The position numbers and the translations under genes are program-made. This document shows positions 1 through 7,051 of a stretch of DNA of 22,292 nt, in pieces. Position 1 is the first letter of the stretch. Each line of letters begins with the position of its first letter. The stretch comes from Anaerolineaceae bacterium UBA6133 (lineage in GTDB: Bacteria; Chloroflexota; Anaerolineae; Anaerolineales; Anaerolineaceae). The notes under the pieces were generated by a model that was given only the letters and a program-made list of their open reading frames with translations, made no database searches and had not been told where the DNA came from. The DNA lies in assembly GCA_002435825.1 (NCBI GenBank), contig DIVL01000017.1, forward strand, positions 1 to 22,292, in the 5' to 3' direction.

Positions 1-14
1 TATAAAGATACAAG

Positions 15-76
15 GTCGGAATGAGACTGCCTTAGTGCATTTTTCCCTCATAAGCCTTCCGCAGGCTCACTCCGAC
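15..76. repeat. imperfect inverted repeat near window start
   Basis: GTCGGAATGAG (15-25) pairs with CTCACTCCGAC (66-76) with one mismatch, and CTGC/GCAG segments just inside extend the pairing. The loop is about 30 nt. No ORF or T-run accompanies it, so it reads as an intergenic hairpin repeat rather than a terminator. I see nothing else recognisable between 77 and 213. Confidence 0.45.
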
Positions 77-213
77 ATTAATTAACTTGGCAGAGTGCGC
101 AAACCAAGCGCATTCCGCCCCACCAAGACCGTCAATGACGAATTGCAGGCACGATATGTTCGTCCATCACATCGTTCATGGTGCCCTCAATTTCGCCTTG
201 TCTTAACATCAAA

Positions 214-296
214 ATAGCCAACTCACCATTATCATCACGCGTGGAGACACTCCAATCAAAAAAATGGGGGCGTGTTTGCCAGCACGTGTGATGTCA
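214..296 (+). repeat. 83-bp direct repeat, copy 1
   Basis: This segment matches 383-465 with about seven substitutions and no indels, at an offset of 169 bp. It contains the block ATCATCACGCGTGGAGACAC, an A-run and TGGGG. I see no coding potential and no terminal inverted repeat. It could be a duplicated intergenic block or two copies of a family interspersed elsewhere in the genome. Confidence 0.85.
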
Positions 297-317
297 GGTT
301 GAAATACGCAACCTGAC
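293..317. repeat. 8-bp perfect hairpin beside repeat copy 1
   Basis: GTCAGGTT (293-300) and AACCTGAC (310-317) form a perfect inverted repeat with a 9-nt loop. No T-run follows on either strand, so it is probably a palindromic intergenic repeat rather than an intrinsic terminator. It overlaps the last bases of repeat copy 1. Confidence 0.5.
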
Positions 318-382
318 CTACGAAAATCGTTCAATGTAGGGTGGATTGGCGTTAAAGAACTGCAGCCCACACAGGATTCCTG

Positions 383-465
383 ATAGCCAACCCACCATTA
401 TCATCACGCGTGGAGACACTCCAATAAAAAAAATGGGGTCGTGTTTGCCAGCTCGTATCATATCA
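383..465 (+). repeat. 83-bp direct repeat, copy 2
   Basis: This is the second copy of the block at 214-296. Its right end lies within the expected -35 area of the promoter for the gene starting at 493, so the repeat may contribute to that gene's upstream control region. Confidence 0.85.
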
Positions 466-480
466 CCCGATGATTCACGC

Positions 481-486
481 TATAAT
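481..486 (+). promoter_or_regulatory. -10 box, probable leaderless promoter
   Basis: A perfect TATAAT lies at 481-486, seven bases before the ATG at 493. No convincing -35 hexamer is seen about 17 bp upstream (TCATAT around 458-463). A transcript starting at the usual distance would begin at or within a base or two of the ATG, leaving no room for a Shine-Dalgarno sequence. None is visible. Confidence 0.5.
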
Positions 487-492
487 TTCGTC

Positions 493-1317
493 ATGGCCGC
501 CATTGACCTGACCCGTCTCAACAAACAAATCGAAGAATTGAAGGAAGTCTATTCGCAACCTGCTGAATTCCGCAAACTGCTGCACGAAACCCTGCAGTTT
601 TACCACCGCTACGCGCACCGCCAGCACAAAGACTCCGTGCCAGTCAGTTTCATGCGCGTTTACGACATGCCTGAGCAAATCCTGCCCCAGGTCGCCTATG
701 GGCTCAGCCTCAAGGCGCGTCAGGACGCAAGCGAAACTCTGGCAGTTGTGGATGAGCTCTGGAAGGATGATCATTTTGAAGCCCGCGATCTTGCGGCGCA
801 CTTATTGGGTCAGGTTCTCCTCGCAGCCAAAGCGGATGTTTTCGAGCGCATAGAGCAGTGGTCATCAGGTCCACTGGACCGGGCAGTGGTCAATTCCGTT
901 TTTAGCAAAGGCAGCCAGCGTTTGCGATCTGAAGATCCCCAGAGTTGGACTGAGTTTGTTGGTAACTTGCTTGCCAGCCCCTTGGAACGTCAGCAAAACC
1001 ATGGGCTTTACGCGCTTTCACTGCTAGTGGATCAATCCCATTCCGATCAGTTGCCGCAGTTTTTTCGCTGGATCCGCCCCTTCATTCAAAGCGATCAGAC
1101 CTTGATCCAGCCAAATCTGAGCCAGGTGATTGCCGCCCTGGCACGCCGTTCTCCAGCCGAGACAGCCTACGTGCTCAAGGAAGTGATGTCCGATACAGAC
1201 GGTAGCGGCATTGAGCAGCGCGTCAGGTCTTACTTACCGTATTTTGACGAGCAATTGAGTGAAGGTCTGTTGTCTTCCATCCATATGCATCAAAAGCGCA
1301 CAAAGTTGGGTTTATAA
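493..1317 (+). CDS. helical-repeat (ARM/HEAT, AlkD-like fold) protein
   Basis: The product is a predicted cytoplasmic, almost wholly helical protein of 274 residues with no signal peptide or membrane segment. Stretches such as the one with EARDLAAHLLGQV followed by an IEQWS helix and a VVNSVFSKG segment recall the ARM-repeat DNA alkylation repair (AlkD) superfamily. I cannot see the family's signature residues, so the assignment is to fold only and the substrate is unknown. The reading frame stays open back to 346, but the extra 49 codons lie in the direct repeat and have no ribosome-binding site. The ATG at 493 follows a TATAAT and starts a sensible protein, so I use it. The C39-like lipoprotein gene follows after 18 nt, suggesting co-transcription. 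Confidence 0.7.
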   Translation: MAAIDLTRLNKQIEELKEVYSQPAEFRKLLHETLQFYHRYAHRQHKDSVPVSFMRVYDMPEQILPQVAYGLSLKARQDASETLAVVDELWKDDHFEARDLAAHLLGQVLLAAKADVFERIEQWSSGPLDRAVVNSVFSKGSQRLRSEDPQSWTEFVGNLLASPLERQQNHGLYALSLLVDQSHSDQLPQFFRWIRPFIQSDQTLIQPNLSQVIAALARRSPAETAYVLKEVMSDTDGSGIEQRVRSYLPYFDEQLSEGLLSSIHMHQKRTKLGL

Positions 1318-1335
1318 ACTTCTGATGTCAGGTAA

Positions 1336-2142
1336 ATGAATTCCATGACCTCCAGGCAAGGCTTTTCAGTCAGACAACTCTTCCGGGATTCAACCCTCAT
1401 AATTGCTACCTTAACGCTTACGGGGTGCCTGCAAGCACAATTCGCGACTCCCCTTCCGCAGCCAACCCCGACAACCAGTGTGCCGAGTACTGCGCCCATA
1501 TTGATAGCCACGCCTACCACTGAGGCTACCCTTTCTGCTCAGCCTACATCCCAACCCAGCCCAATCGCAACGGAAAGGGCTCTTCCCCCTGCCGCCATAA
1601 TCACCGACATCACTGGTCACGAGCAGACTTATGAGTTGGGCTGCGAGGCAAGCGCGGCTGTGGATTGGGCGGGTTATTACGACGTTCTGATCTACGAGTC
1701 GACCTTTCAATTTGAGTTACCTCTTTCCGATAACCCTGACCTTGGCTTTGTGGGCAATGTGACCACCGATGGCTGGGGGCAAATTCCACCCCACGCCTAT
1801 GGGGTGCACGCGCCACCGATCGCAGAATTATTGAGGGAATACGGTCTGCCAGCCCGCGCAGTGAAGGGAATGACACTTGAGGACGTGAAGACCGAACTGG
1901 CTGAGGGCAACCCCATCATTGCCTGGGTAATCGGTAACATGGTCTATAGTAACCCATTGAAGTTTGTCGACGAGGAAGGCAATGCGGTGATCGTTGCGCC
2001 CTACGAACACGTAGTAATTCTCACTGGCTACGACGAAACGAGTATCACATATATGAACAATGGGTTCTTTTACTCCGTGCCCACCGAAGTATTCTTGAAT
2101 TCCTGGGGTGTGCTTGGAAACATGGCTGTCATTCATGACTAA
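1336..2142 (+). CDS. C39-like cysteine peptidase lipoprotein
   Basis: The product is a predicted exported, membrane-anchored papain-like (Peptidase_C39_2-type) protein of 268 residues. A hydrophobic signal ends in the lipobox LTGC with the lipidated Cys at 31, followed by a Thr/Pro/Ser linker to about residue 85. The catalytic domain then shows GCEAS (Cys103), EHVVILTGYD (His225) and YMNN (Asn241/242), the expected Cys-His-Asn/Asp order. The C-terminal NSWGVLGNMAV is also typical of the fold. In this family the activity may be peptidase, amidase or transfer, and the natural substrate is unknown. ATG 1336 has only a weak AGG upstream, and ATG 1345 (residue 4) is an equally possible start. It lies 18 nt after the helical-repeat gene and is followed by a strong terminator. 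Confidence 0.85.
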   Translation: MNSMTSRQGFSVRQLFRDSTLIIATLTLTGCLQAQFATPLPQPTPTTSVPSTAPILIATPTTEATLSAQPTSQPSPIATERALPPAAIITDITGHEQTYELGCEASAAVDWAGYYDVLIYESTFQFELPLSDNPDLGFVGNVTTDGWGQIPPHAYGVHAPPIAELLREYGLPARAVKGMTLEDVKTELAEGNPIIAWVIGNMVYSNPLKFVDEEGNAVIVAPYEHVVILTGYDETSITYMNNGFFYSVPTEVFLNSWGVLGNMAVIHD

Positions 2143-2158
2143 CCCTTGGAGAAAGAAA

Positions 2159-2188
2159 AATCCGCGAAGTTTCGCGGATTTATTTTTG
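2159..2188. terminator. bidirectional intrinsic terminator
   Basis: AATCCGCGAA (2159-2168) and TTCGCGGATT (2171-2180) form a perfect GC-rich stem with a very small loop. On + it is followed by TATTTTTGTC. On - it is followed by a T-rich tract. It lies between the convergent lipoprotein (ends 2142) and the - strand gene (ends 2204) and can serve both. Confidence 0.9.
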
Positions 2189-2203
2189 TCTTGATTACAG
2201 GTT

Positions 2204-2968
2204 TTACATATTTGCCGAACGGAACCAGCGGTAGTTCAAAACGCGTAATTCCTCAGCTGTGGGCATCGGATAGTAGCGCATTTCCTTCTTGTTGCCGACA
2301 TAAAAGCCGTTCTTGATAGAGCGATACTGCACATTTGGGTTGTGTGAGCGGTCAACCATCTTGGTCGTGGCGAACTTAGTTTTTACATCCGTCAGACATT
2401 GGCGCAGATGATCCTGATTGCCATATTGCATGTTGATCATGATGCCCATTTCAGGATCATCAGCCAACTCTCCCAGCTGCAGTTCAGTGAAAACGAGCGC
2501 TGGCACTGTCACCAAAGAAACCGGGTTGCGCACCAATTGATCAAGGAACTGAATGGGTCCCAGCCGGCTCACCACCAAAGGCGCGACCGGAGCGATTTCC
2601 TGGTAGAGATGGAGCTCACCGGTGCCGTCAGGGATATCTTCCGAAGAAGGAAGATCCAGGGTGTGACCATCCTGGGTGGTTAGAAAGAGGTGTTGGAGAG
2701 CGCTCAATTTGATGTATTCCAAAGCCCGGTACACCGAAATATAGACTGAGGCCTTGAGGCTGCCGTCTTCATGAGGCACGCAGCGAGTGAAAGCTTTGTC
2801 GATCTTGAAAAACGGATGGCGGTAAGTTGGATCAACTTCGAAGAAAATAGCCTGACCGCGCGACTTCTTTGCCGAGCCAAGCGCGTAATAAGAACCGAAA
2901 TCTTCTGGTGAAAGCATCGAAGCGATCAACGCTTCAGGAAACAAGGATAAATACAAGTGAATAGCCAT
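2204..2968 (-). CDS. conserved-looking protein of unknown function
   Basis: I do not recognise this 254-residue protein. It is soluble-looking, with no signal peptide, transmembrane helix or obvious catalytic motif, and appears to be mixed alpha/beta. It begins MAIHLYLSLFPEALIASML, has a central segment rich in Leu, Val and Pro, and ends in a basic, aromatic region (KKEMRYYPMP, NYRWFRS). The ATG at 2968 is preceded by GGGAGAG at good spacing, which fixes the start. It stands alone, with a terminator downstream (2159-2188) and about 200 bp of non-coding DNA upstream, so it is probably its own transcription unit. Confidence 0.8.
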   Translation of the reverse strand: MAIHLYLSLFPEALIASMLSPEDFGSYYALGSAKKSRGQAIFFEVDPTYRHPFFKIDKAFTRCVPHEDGSLKASVYISVYRALEYIKLSALQHLFLTTQDGHTLDLPSSEDIPDGTGELHLYQEIAPVAPLVVSRLGPIQFLDQLVRNPVSLVTVPALVFTELQLGELADDPEMGIMINMQYGNQDHLRQCLTDVKTKFATTKMVDRSHNPNVQYRSIKNGFYVGNKKEMRYYPMPTAEELRVLNYRWFRSANM

Positions 2969-3114
2969 AATTCTCTCCCATTTCGATTCTTAGTGTGTCA
3001 ATTTAGCTGGAAAAAATGAACGCTTTTTTTGATCATCTGTCCATTTATTACCATTCTAATTTTACCCCATAATTGGCTGATTTTCGGATTTCTTATGGAC
3101 AAATTGCCTCTTAA

Positions 3115-3148
3115 CAAAAAAGCACCTGCCATTGTTCAGACAGGTGCT
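3115..3148 (-). terminator. intrinsic terminator of the small lipoprotein gene
   Basis: AGCACCTG (3121-3128) and CAGGTGCT (3141-3148) form a perfect 8-bp stem with a 12-nt loop. On - the hairpin is followed at once by TTTTTTG (complement of 3115-3120). It lies 20 nt beyond the stop codon of the gene at 3168-3599. Confidence 0.9.
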
Positions 3149-3167
3149 CTCGGTTTCGTAAATCTTA

Positions 3168-3599
3168 TTATTGCTTTTTAAGCCAGTCCACAGCTTTTTC
3201 CAAGCCAGTTTCAGTCAAGATCACACGCCCTTCTGCGGCAGTGATCAGGGTTTCACGCAGCTGATCGTCATCTTTGCCAAAAAGGTCTTCAATCGCGATG
3301 GTTCCGCCCAGGATTTGCTCGATGTACGCGCGCATATCCGCATCATAAGTCGGGCTTGAGTCCTCTGCTGGATAAGCAATCGCAACGTCCAGCATTACTG
3401 GTTCAGCAGGCTGATCAACTGGGTAGGTATCCTGAGGTATCTCAACTTCTGCTGCGGCTGGCGGTACAGGCGTGTTTTCAATTTCACCACTGACAACTGG
3501 CAGGTTCACAGTCGTTTCAGTCGGTTCTTTCGAGCCGCAAGCAGCCAAAAGAAGGCTTATTACAAGCAAATTGGTCAAAAGAATTGTTTTGGCTTTCAT
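3168..3599 (-). CDS. small lipoprotein of unknown function
   Basis: The product is a 143-residue predicted exported lipoprotein. A lysine-containing n-region and hydrophobic core (LLVISLLL) lead to the lipobox LAAC with Cys21, followed by GSKE. Residues 25-75 form a Pro/Glu/Val-rich low-complexity linker. The C-terminal 60 residues look like a small helical domain (DADMRAYIEQILGG, LRETLITAAEGR). I recognise no family for that domain. The gene is a single-gene unit with its own extended -10 promoter, an AAAGGA ribosome-binding site before ATG 3599, and a perfect terminator. A sensing, substrate-binding or envelope-stability role is possible, but nothing in the sequence chooses between them. 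Confidence 0.85.
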   Translation of the reverse strand: MKAKTILLTNLLVISLLLAACGSKEPTETTVNLPVVSGEIENTPVPPAAAEVEIPQDTYPVDQPAEPVMLDVAIAYPAEDSSPTYDADMRAYIEQILGGTIAIEDLFGKDDDQLRETLITAAEGRVILTETGLEKAVDWLKKQ

Positions 3600-3640
3600 T
3601 TGATTCCTTTCCGTCCGCTTTTTGCAGGGACGCTGGGTTG

Positions 3641-3649
3641 ATTATACCA
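3641..3649 (-). promoter_or_regulatory. extended -10 promoter for the small lipoprotein gene
   Basis: On - the sequence reads TGGTATAAT, a consensus TATAAT with an upstream TGn extension. The predicted start is near 3634, about 35 nt before the ATG. The -35 is weak, as expected when the extended -10 compensates. Confidence 0.65.
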
Positions 3650-3694
3650 AGCCTGGCGATTCCCGATACTTTTTTGGCGTAACCACGGCCTGGT

Positions 3695-5131
3695 TCAAAC
3701 TTCAGGGATGATCGCTGTTTTGCTGAAATACTCTTCTGTCAGGTCCTGGACGCTCGTGTCGCCCTTTACCTGGATTTTCTGGCTCAAGAGGGGGAAGTGA
3801 GGGCGGATTTGCTCCAGCATGCCCCAGCCAACCCGTTGGATCGAAAAATGGGCATTCTTTGCGCATCGAAGTTTGATGAAGTGAAAGAGCTCCCGCAAAT
3901 TGGCGCGGCAGAGAACCCGCCGGTTGAAGGCGTTTGGAACCACGTAAGCTGCCACTTGTGGATTCCAGGCAGCCAGTTTTTCGTACAAGTCCGCAGCCGC
4001 TTGCATCGCTTCGCGGTAGCGTTCCTCAAAGCCTGCCTCGGTGATGGCTTTGGGCAGGGCATAACCCAGCCTGGCGGTCAGATCCTGAACCGTTTGGGTC
4101 ATCATGCGGTGCCGCTTGAACTCAAAATACGCGCCCTGATCCATGATCAGGCTAAAGGTCAGGTCGCCGTATTCGAGTTCCCGGATTGGGATGTCAAAGT
4201 CGGTCATCTCCGCGAATATGGCATCCACCAGGGCTTGTTTGTCCTCCTGTGACATGTTCAGCACCTGGTCAAGGCAGACCTGGTAAGAATCGTCACCGAA
4301 ACGGTAGAGTACCGCGGCAAGGATCCTATCCTCCGCATTTTCGTCGACAGCTTTCAGGTCGCACCAAGGTGCCCCAGAGATGGTGTCAATTTGATTTGCA
4401 AAATCGCGCGCTTTTTCACGCAAGTTTGGCAAGAACGCGATCGGATCGGCATACTTAACCAGCGTTGGCAGCTCCTGCATTGCAACGATTTTCATTTCCG
4501 CGCCAATCAGGCGTACTTCTTCCAGCTCGGACGAGAGCATTTTTTTGATAGCATATTCAAGCGCACGGGCATTGATGGTCAAGCCGACGTTCGCCATGGC
4601 CGCCGCGGGCAGCAGGAAGCGCGCCACATCAACAGATTTCACACGAGCGCGGTTGGACCAGGATCTCTCTGATTCATTTTCACGGCGCGCTGTGTTGGCT
4701 TCCCCCCACGGGCGCAGAGCCTGCAAGGCTTCGGCGTAGACAACAAACAGCTTGTCCATCAAAGCCTGGTATTCACCTTCGTAAGGGCTGCCCAAAATTT
4801 CTGGAGGGGTGACGTAAGCTTTGGGGTCCCATTCCTGGTAGCGGGTTGACTTTTCGGTGTAAGATGCCAGGCGATTGGCTTCGATTGTTTCGATTGCCAG
4901 GCGCGACACATTCTCGAGTGCCATGTGAAGCACGGCATGTTCAGCCACACTCGAATGACCATAGCCGACAATCCATTTTTCACTAAACTGAGCGCTCTTT
5001 TCGTCGTTAAGTTCCGCCGCAATCACATCAAAAGGCTCCGGAGAACGAGAGGTCTTGGCAAAGGTAACAGCGATCGTTTCCGCGCTGAATTGACTGGGGC
5101 TGAGACGGTACACACGGCGGTTAAGGTTCAT
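3695..5131 (-). CDS. thyX: tandem-domain ThyX-like FAD-dependent thymidylate synthase
   Basis: ThyX makes dTMP from dUMP using methylene-tetrahydrofolate, with FAD carrying hydride. At 478 residues this is about twice a normal ThyX, and two ThyX-type repeats are visible. Repeat 1 has a motif-like NRLASYTEKSTRY (86-98) and the later helix NARALEYAIKKML (187-199). Repeat 2 has RHRMMTQTVQDLTARLGY (340-357) and NLRELFHFIKLRC (411-423). Neither motif is a perfect RHRxxS-type signature, and the second replaces the usual Ser with Thr/Gln. Catalytic competence is therefore unproven, and a folate- or FAD-binding paralogue is possible. A frame extension to 5170 exists, but ATG 5131 has AGGAGGA nine bases upstream and is chosen. 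It overlaps the 3' end of ribF by 11 nt, linking an FAD maker to an FAD user. Confidence 0.8.
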   Translation of the reverse strand: MNLNRRVYRLSPSQFSAETIAVTFAKTSRSPEPFDVIAAELNDEKSAQFSEKWIVGYGHSSVAEHAVLHMALENVSRLAIETIEANRLASYTEKSTRYQEWDPKAYVTPPEILGSPYEGEYQALMDKLFVVYAEALQALRPWGEANTARRENESERSWSNRARVKSVDVARFLLPAAAMANVGLTINARALEYAIKKMLSSELEEVRLIGAEMKIVAMQELPTLVKYADPIAFLPNLREKARDFANQIDTISGAPWCDLKAVDENAEDRILAAVLYRFGDDSYQVCLDQVLNMSQEDKQALVDAIFAEMTDFDIPIRELEYGDLTFSLIMDQGAYFEFKRHRMMTQTVQDLTARLGYALPKAITEAGFEERYREAMQAAADLYEKLAAWNPQVAAYVVPNAFNRRVLCRANLRELFHFIKLRCAKNAHFSIQRVGWGMLEQIRPHFPLLSQKIQVKGDTSVQDLTEEYFSKTAIIPEV

Positions 5132-6050
5132 TCTGAAAAATCCTCCTGGTCTGAGCTTCGTCATCCTCAATTTGCGCGATCAAATCTTCCACACGATCAA
5201 AGCGACGCTCCGGGCGTAAGAAACTGAGAAACTCAATCCGCATCGTTTCTTGATAGATCTTATCGCCAAAATCCAAAATAAGCGTTTCCACGTTAGGCAT
5301 CGCGTCCAACTCGAAGGTCGGTCTGACGCCAACGTTTGTGACCCCCATCAACACCTGGTCCTCAAGCAAAACGCGCGTGGCATAGACGCCAAAACGCGGT
5401 AAGAGCTGCAGGGGTTCTGGAATGAGATTAGCGGTGGGGAAGCCCAACTTGCTGCCAATTTGCTTGCCAGGCTGAATTAACCCCTCGAGATTGAAAGGTC
5501 GCCCAAGAAAGCTGGAAGCCTCTGCGACTTGCCCTTCCAATAAGCTGGCGCGAATACGATTGGACGAAACAACCTCACCACCAAGCGTAAAAGGTGCAAA
5601 GCTTTCACAAGCGATGCCTCTGGATCGGCAAAAAATCTGAATAAAGGCGAAGTCTGCCTGGCGATCCTTGCCAATGCGAAACTCAGGTCCCACCAACAAT
5701 CCAGCAGGCTTCAAACTGGCGAGTAATTTTTCCAGGAAGTCTTCAGCGTTCAGATCTGCGAGTTCTTGGTCAAAAGGCAGGGTCACAACCAGATCCACCC
5801 CAACTTTCTGTAATTGGCGCTGTTTTTCCTGCTGTGTGGTGAGTAGGAAAGCCTCGCTAACCTGCCCGAGCACCAAGCGCGGGTGCGGCCAGAAGGTGAG
5901 CACCAGGCTTTGACCTTGCTGCCTCTCTGCCTTCTCCTTTAGACCCTGGATGAGCGCCTGGTGACCCAGGTGCATCCCATCAAAGTTGCCGATGGTCAAC
6001 CAGGCATTTTTTGGGGGATGATCAGGCCAGCCAGTGATGAATTCAGTCAT
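5121..6050 (-). CDS. ribF: bifunctional riboflavin kinase / FAD synthetase
   Basis: RibF phosphorylates riboflavin to FMN and adenylylates FMN to FAD in the cytoplasm. The N-terminal nucleotidyltransferase half shows IGNFDGMHLGHQ (the G-FDG-H-GH motif, about residues 21-32) and a later SSNRIRASLLEG segment. The C-terminal kinase half shows GSKLGFPTANL with the PTAN motif and GVYATRV, VGVRPTFE and VETLILDF. The length of 309 residues is normal. The ATG at 6050 has only a weak GGAAA upstream. It lies 74 nt after truB with a hairpin between, so expression may depend partly on readthrough. Its stop codon lies inside the start region of the thyX-like gene. Confidence 0.95.
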   Translation of the reverse strand: MTEFITGWPDHPPKNAWLTIGNFDGMHLGHQALIQGLKEKAERQQGQSLVLTFWPHPRLVLGQVSEAFLLTTQQEKQRQLQKVGVDLVVTLPFDQELADLNAEDFLEKLLASLKPAGLLVGPEFRIGKDRQADFAFIQIFCRSRGIACESFAPFTLGGEVVSSNRIRASLLEGQVAEASSFLGRPFNLEGLIQPGKQIGSKLGFPTANLIPEPLQLLPRFGVYATRVLLEDQVLMGVTNVGVRPTFELDAMPNVETLILDFGDKIYQETMRIEFLSFLRPERRFDRVEDLIAQIEDDEAQTRRIFQNEP

Positions 6051-6062
6051 AATTTCCGTATC

Positions 6063-6107
6063 CAGACAAACAAATAGCCCTTCCTGGTCTTACCAATCAG
6101 GGCTATT
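6063..6107 (-). terminator. terminator-like hairpin between truB and ribF
   Basis: AATAGCCCT (6073-6081) and AGGGCTATT (6099-6107) pair perfectly, and an inner TGGT/ACCA stem extends the hairpin. On - it is followed by TTTGTTTGTC, a broken T-run. It sits wholly in the 74-nt truB-ribF gap. It probably gives partial termination, separating ribF-thyX from the upstream operon. Confidence 0.65.
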
Positions 6108-6124
6108 ACAATTTCATCTCATTT

Positions 6125-7051
6125 CTAATTGAAGAATACTTTTCGAGGCTGCCATTCGTTCGTTTCAGCGTCGTATTCAATCAGCGCGACCAGTTCGCCT
6201 TCTTCGCTGACTGCGCGGCCCCAAAGCCCCGCCTCAACTACTTCGGGTGCAGGCACGCGATGACCATGTCGCACCGCGTCTACCTGCTCAAAAGTGAGCA
6301 CGACGGTATACCAGTCATTCAGAGCTTCAGCTGCGGGGATCAGATATTTGTACCAATCGCCATTATTGAAGGCATCCTGAAGCTTGCTGAGAGAAACCGC
6401 GTCCCGTAAGGCAAATTGACCGTTGCGAGTTCTTCGCAAACCAACCAAAGTTGCGCCGCAGCCAAGCTTCTCACCCAGATCAGATGCCAGGGAGCGGATG
6501 TACGTGCCTGAGGAACATTGGATATCGATCACCGCTTCCGGTGGATCCCAATCGAGCAGCTCAATAGAATGAACAGTGATCTTGCGCGGTTCAAGTTCAA
6601 CCGTTTCACCATCGCGTGCATAATCATAAGCTTTTCGCCCGCCGACTTTGATAGCGGAATAGATGGGTGGAGCCTGGTCAAATTCACCCACGAAAGTAGC
6701 GAGGGTTTCCTCTAACTCTTCGTAGCTGATGTCCACCGGTGCCCGGCTGGTGATCTCACCTTCCGTATCGTAGGTGCTGGTGGTCATTCCAAATCGGAGC
6801 ACTGCCTGGTAGCGTTTGTCGGATGTGGACACGTACTCACTCAGACGCACTGCGGGTCCAATCAGGACCACCAGCACACCAGAAGCCCGGGGGTCGAGTG
6901 TGCCAGTATGACCGACCCTTCGAATGTTGATGCCGGCACGAACCTGCTGTACCACGTCATGGGAAGTCATCCCCACAGGTTTATCGACAACCAAAACCCC
7001 TGAAACACTATTTGCTAAATTACTTCGATCGTTATATTGCTTATCACTCAT
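6125..7051 (-). CDS. truB: tRNA pseudouridine(55) synthase
   Basis: TruB isomerises U55 in the T-loop of tRNAs. The N-terminus has GVLVVDKPVGMTSHDVV and then the catalytic GHTGTLDPRASGVL with Asp53. A conserved YSAIKVGGRKAYDYAR segment and CSSGTYIRSLASDLG follow, and then a C-terminal tail resembling the usual PUA-like end. The length is 308 residues, as expected. A TTG 15 bases upstream (7066) could extend the frame, but ATG 7051 has a GAAAGAGA-type ribosome-binding site and overlaps the nrnA stop by 8 nt, which suggests translational coupling. Confidence 0.95.
   Translation of the reverse strand: MSDKQYNDRSNLANSVSGVLVVDKPVGMTSHDVVQQVRAGINIRRVGHTGTLDPRASGVLVVLIGPAVRLSEYVSTSDKRYQAVLRFGMTTSTYDTEGEITSRAPVDISYEELEETLATFVGEFDQAPPIYSAIKVGGRKAYDYARDGETVELEPRKITVHSIELLDWDPPEAVIDIQCSSGTYIRSLASDLGEKLGCGATLVGLRRTRNGQFALRDAVSLSKLQDAFNNGDWYKYLIPAAEALNDWYTVVLTFEQVDAVRHGHRVPAPEVVEAGLWGRAVSEEGELVALIEYDAETNEWQPRKVFFN

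Noticed and set aside
346..492. N-terminal extension of the helical-repeat protein
   Set aside because: The frame is open, but it lies in the direct-repeat block, has no ribosome-binding site, and crosses the TATAAT promoter. The ATG at 493 is better.
6051..6124. FMN riboswitch before ribF
   Set aside because: The gap is only 74 nt, too short for the aptamer, and shows only a simple terminator-like hairpin.
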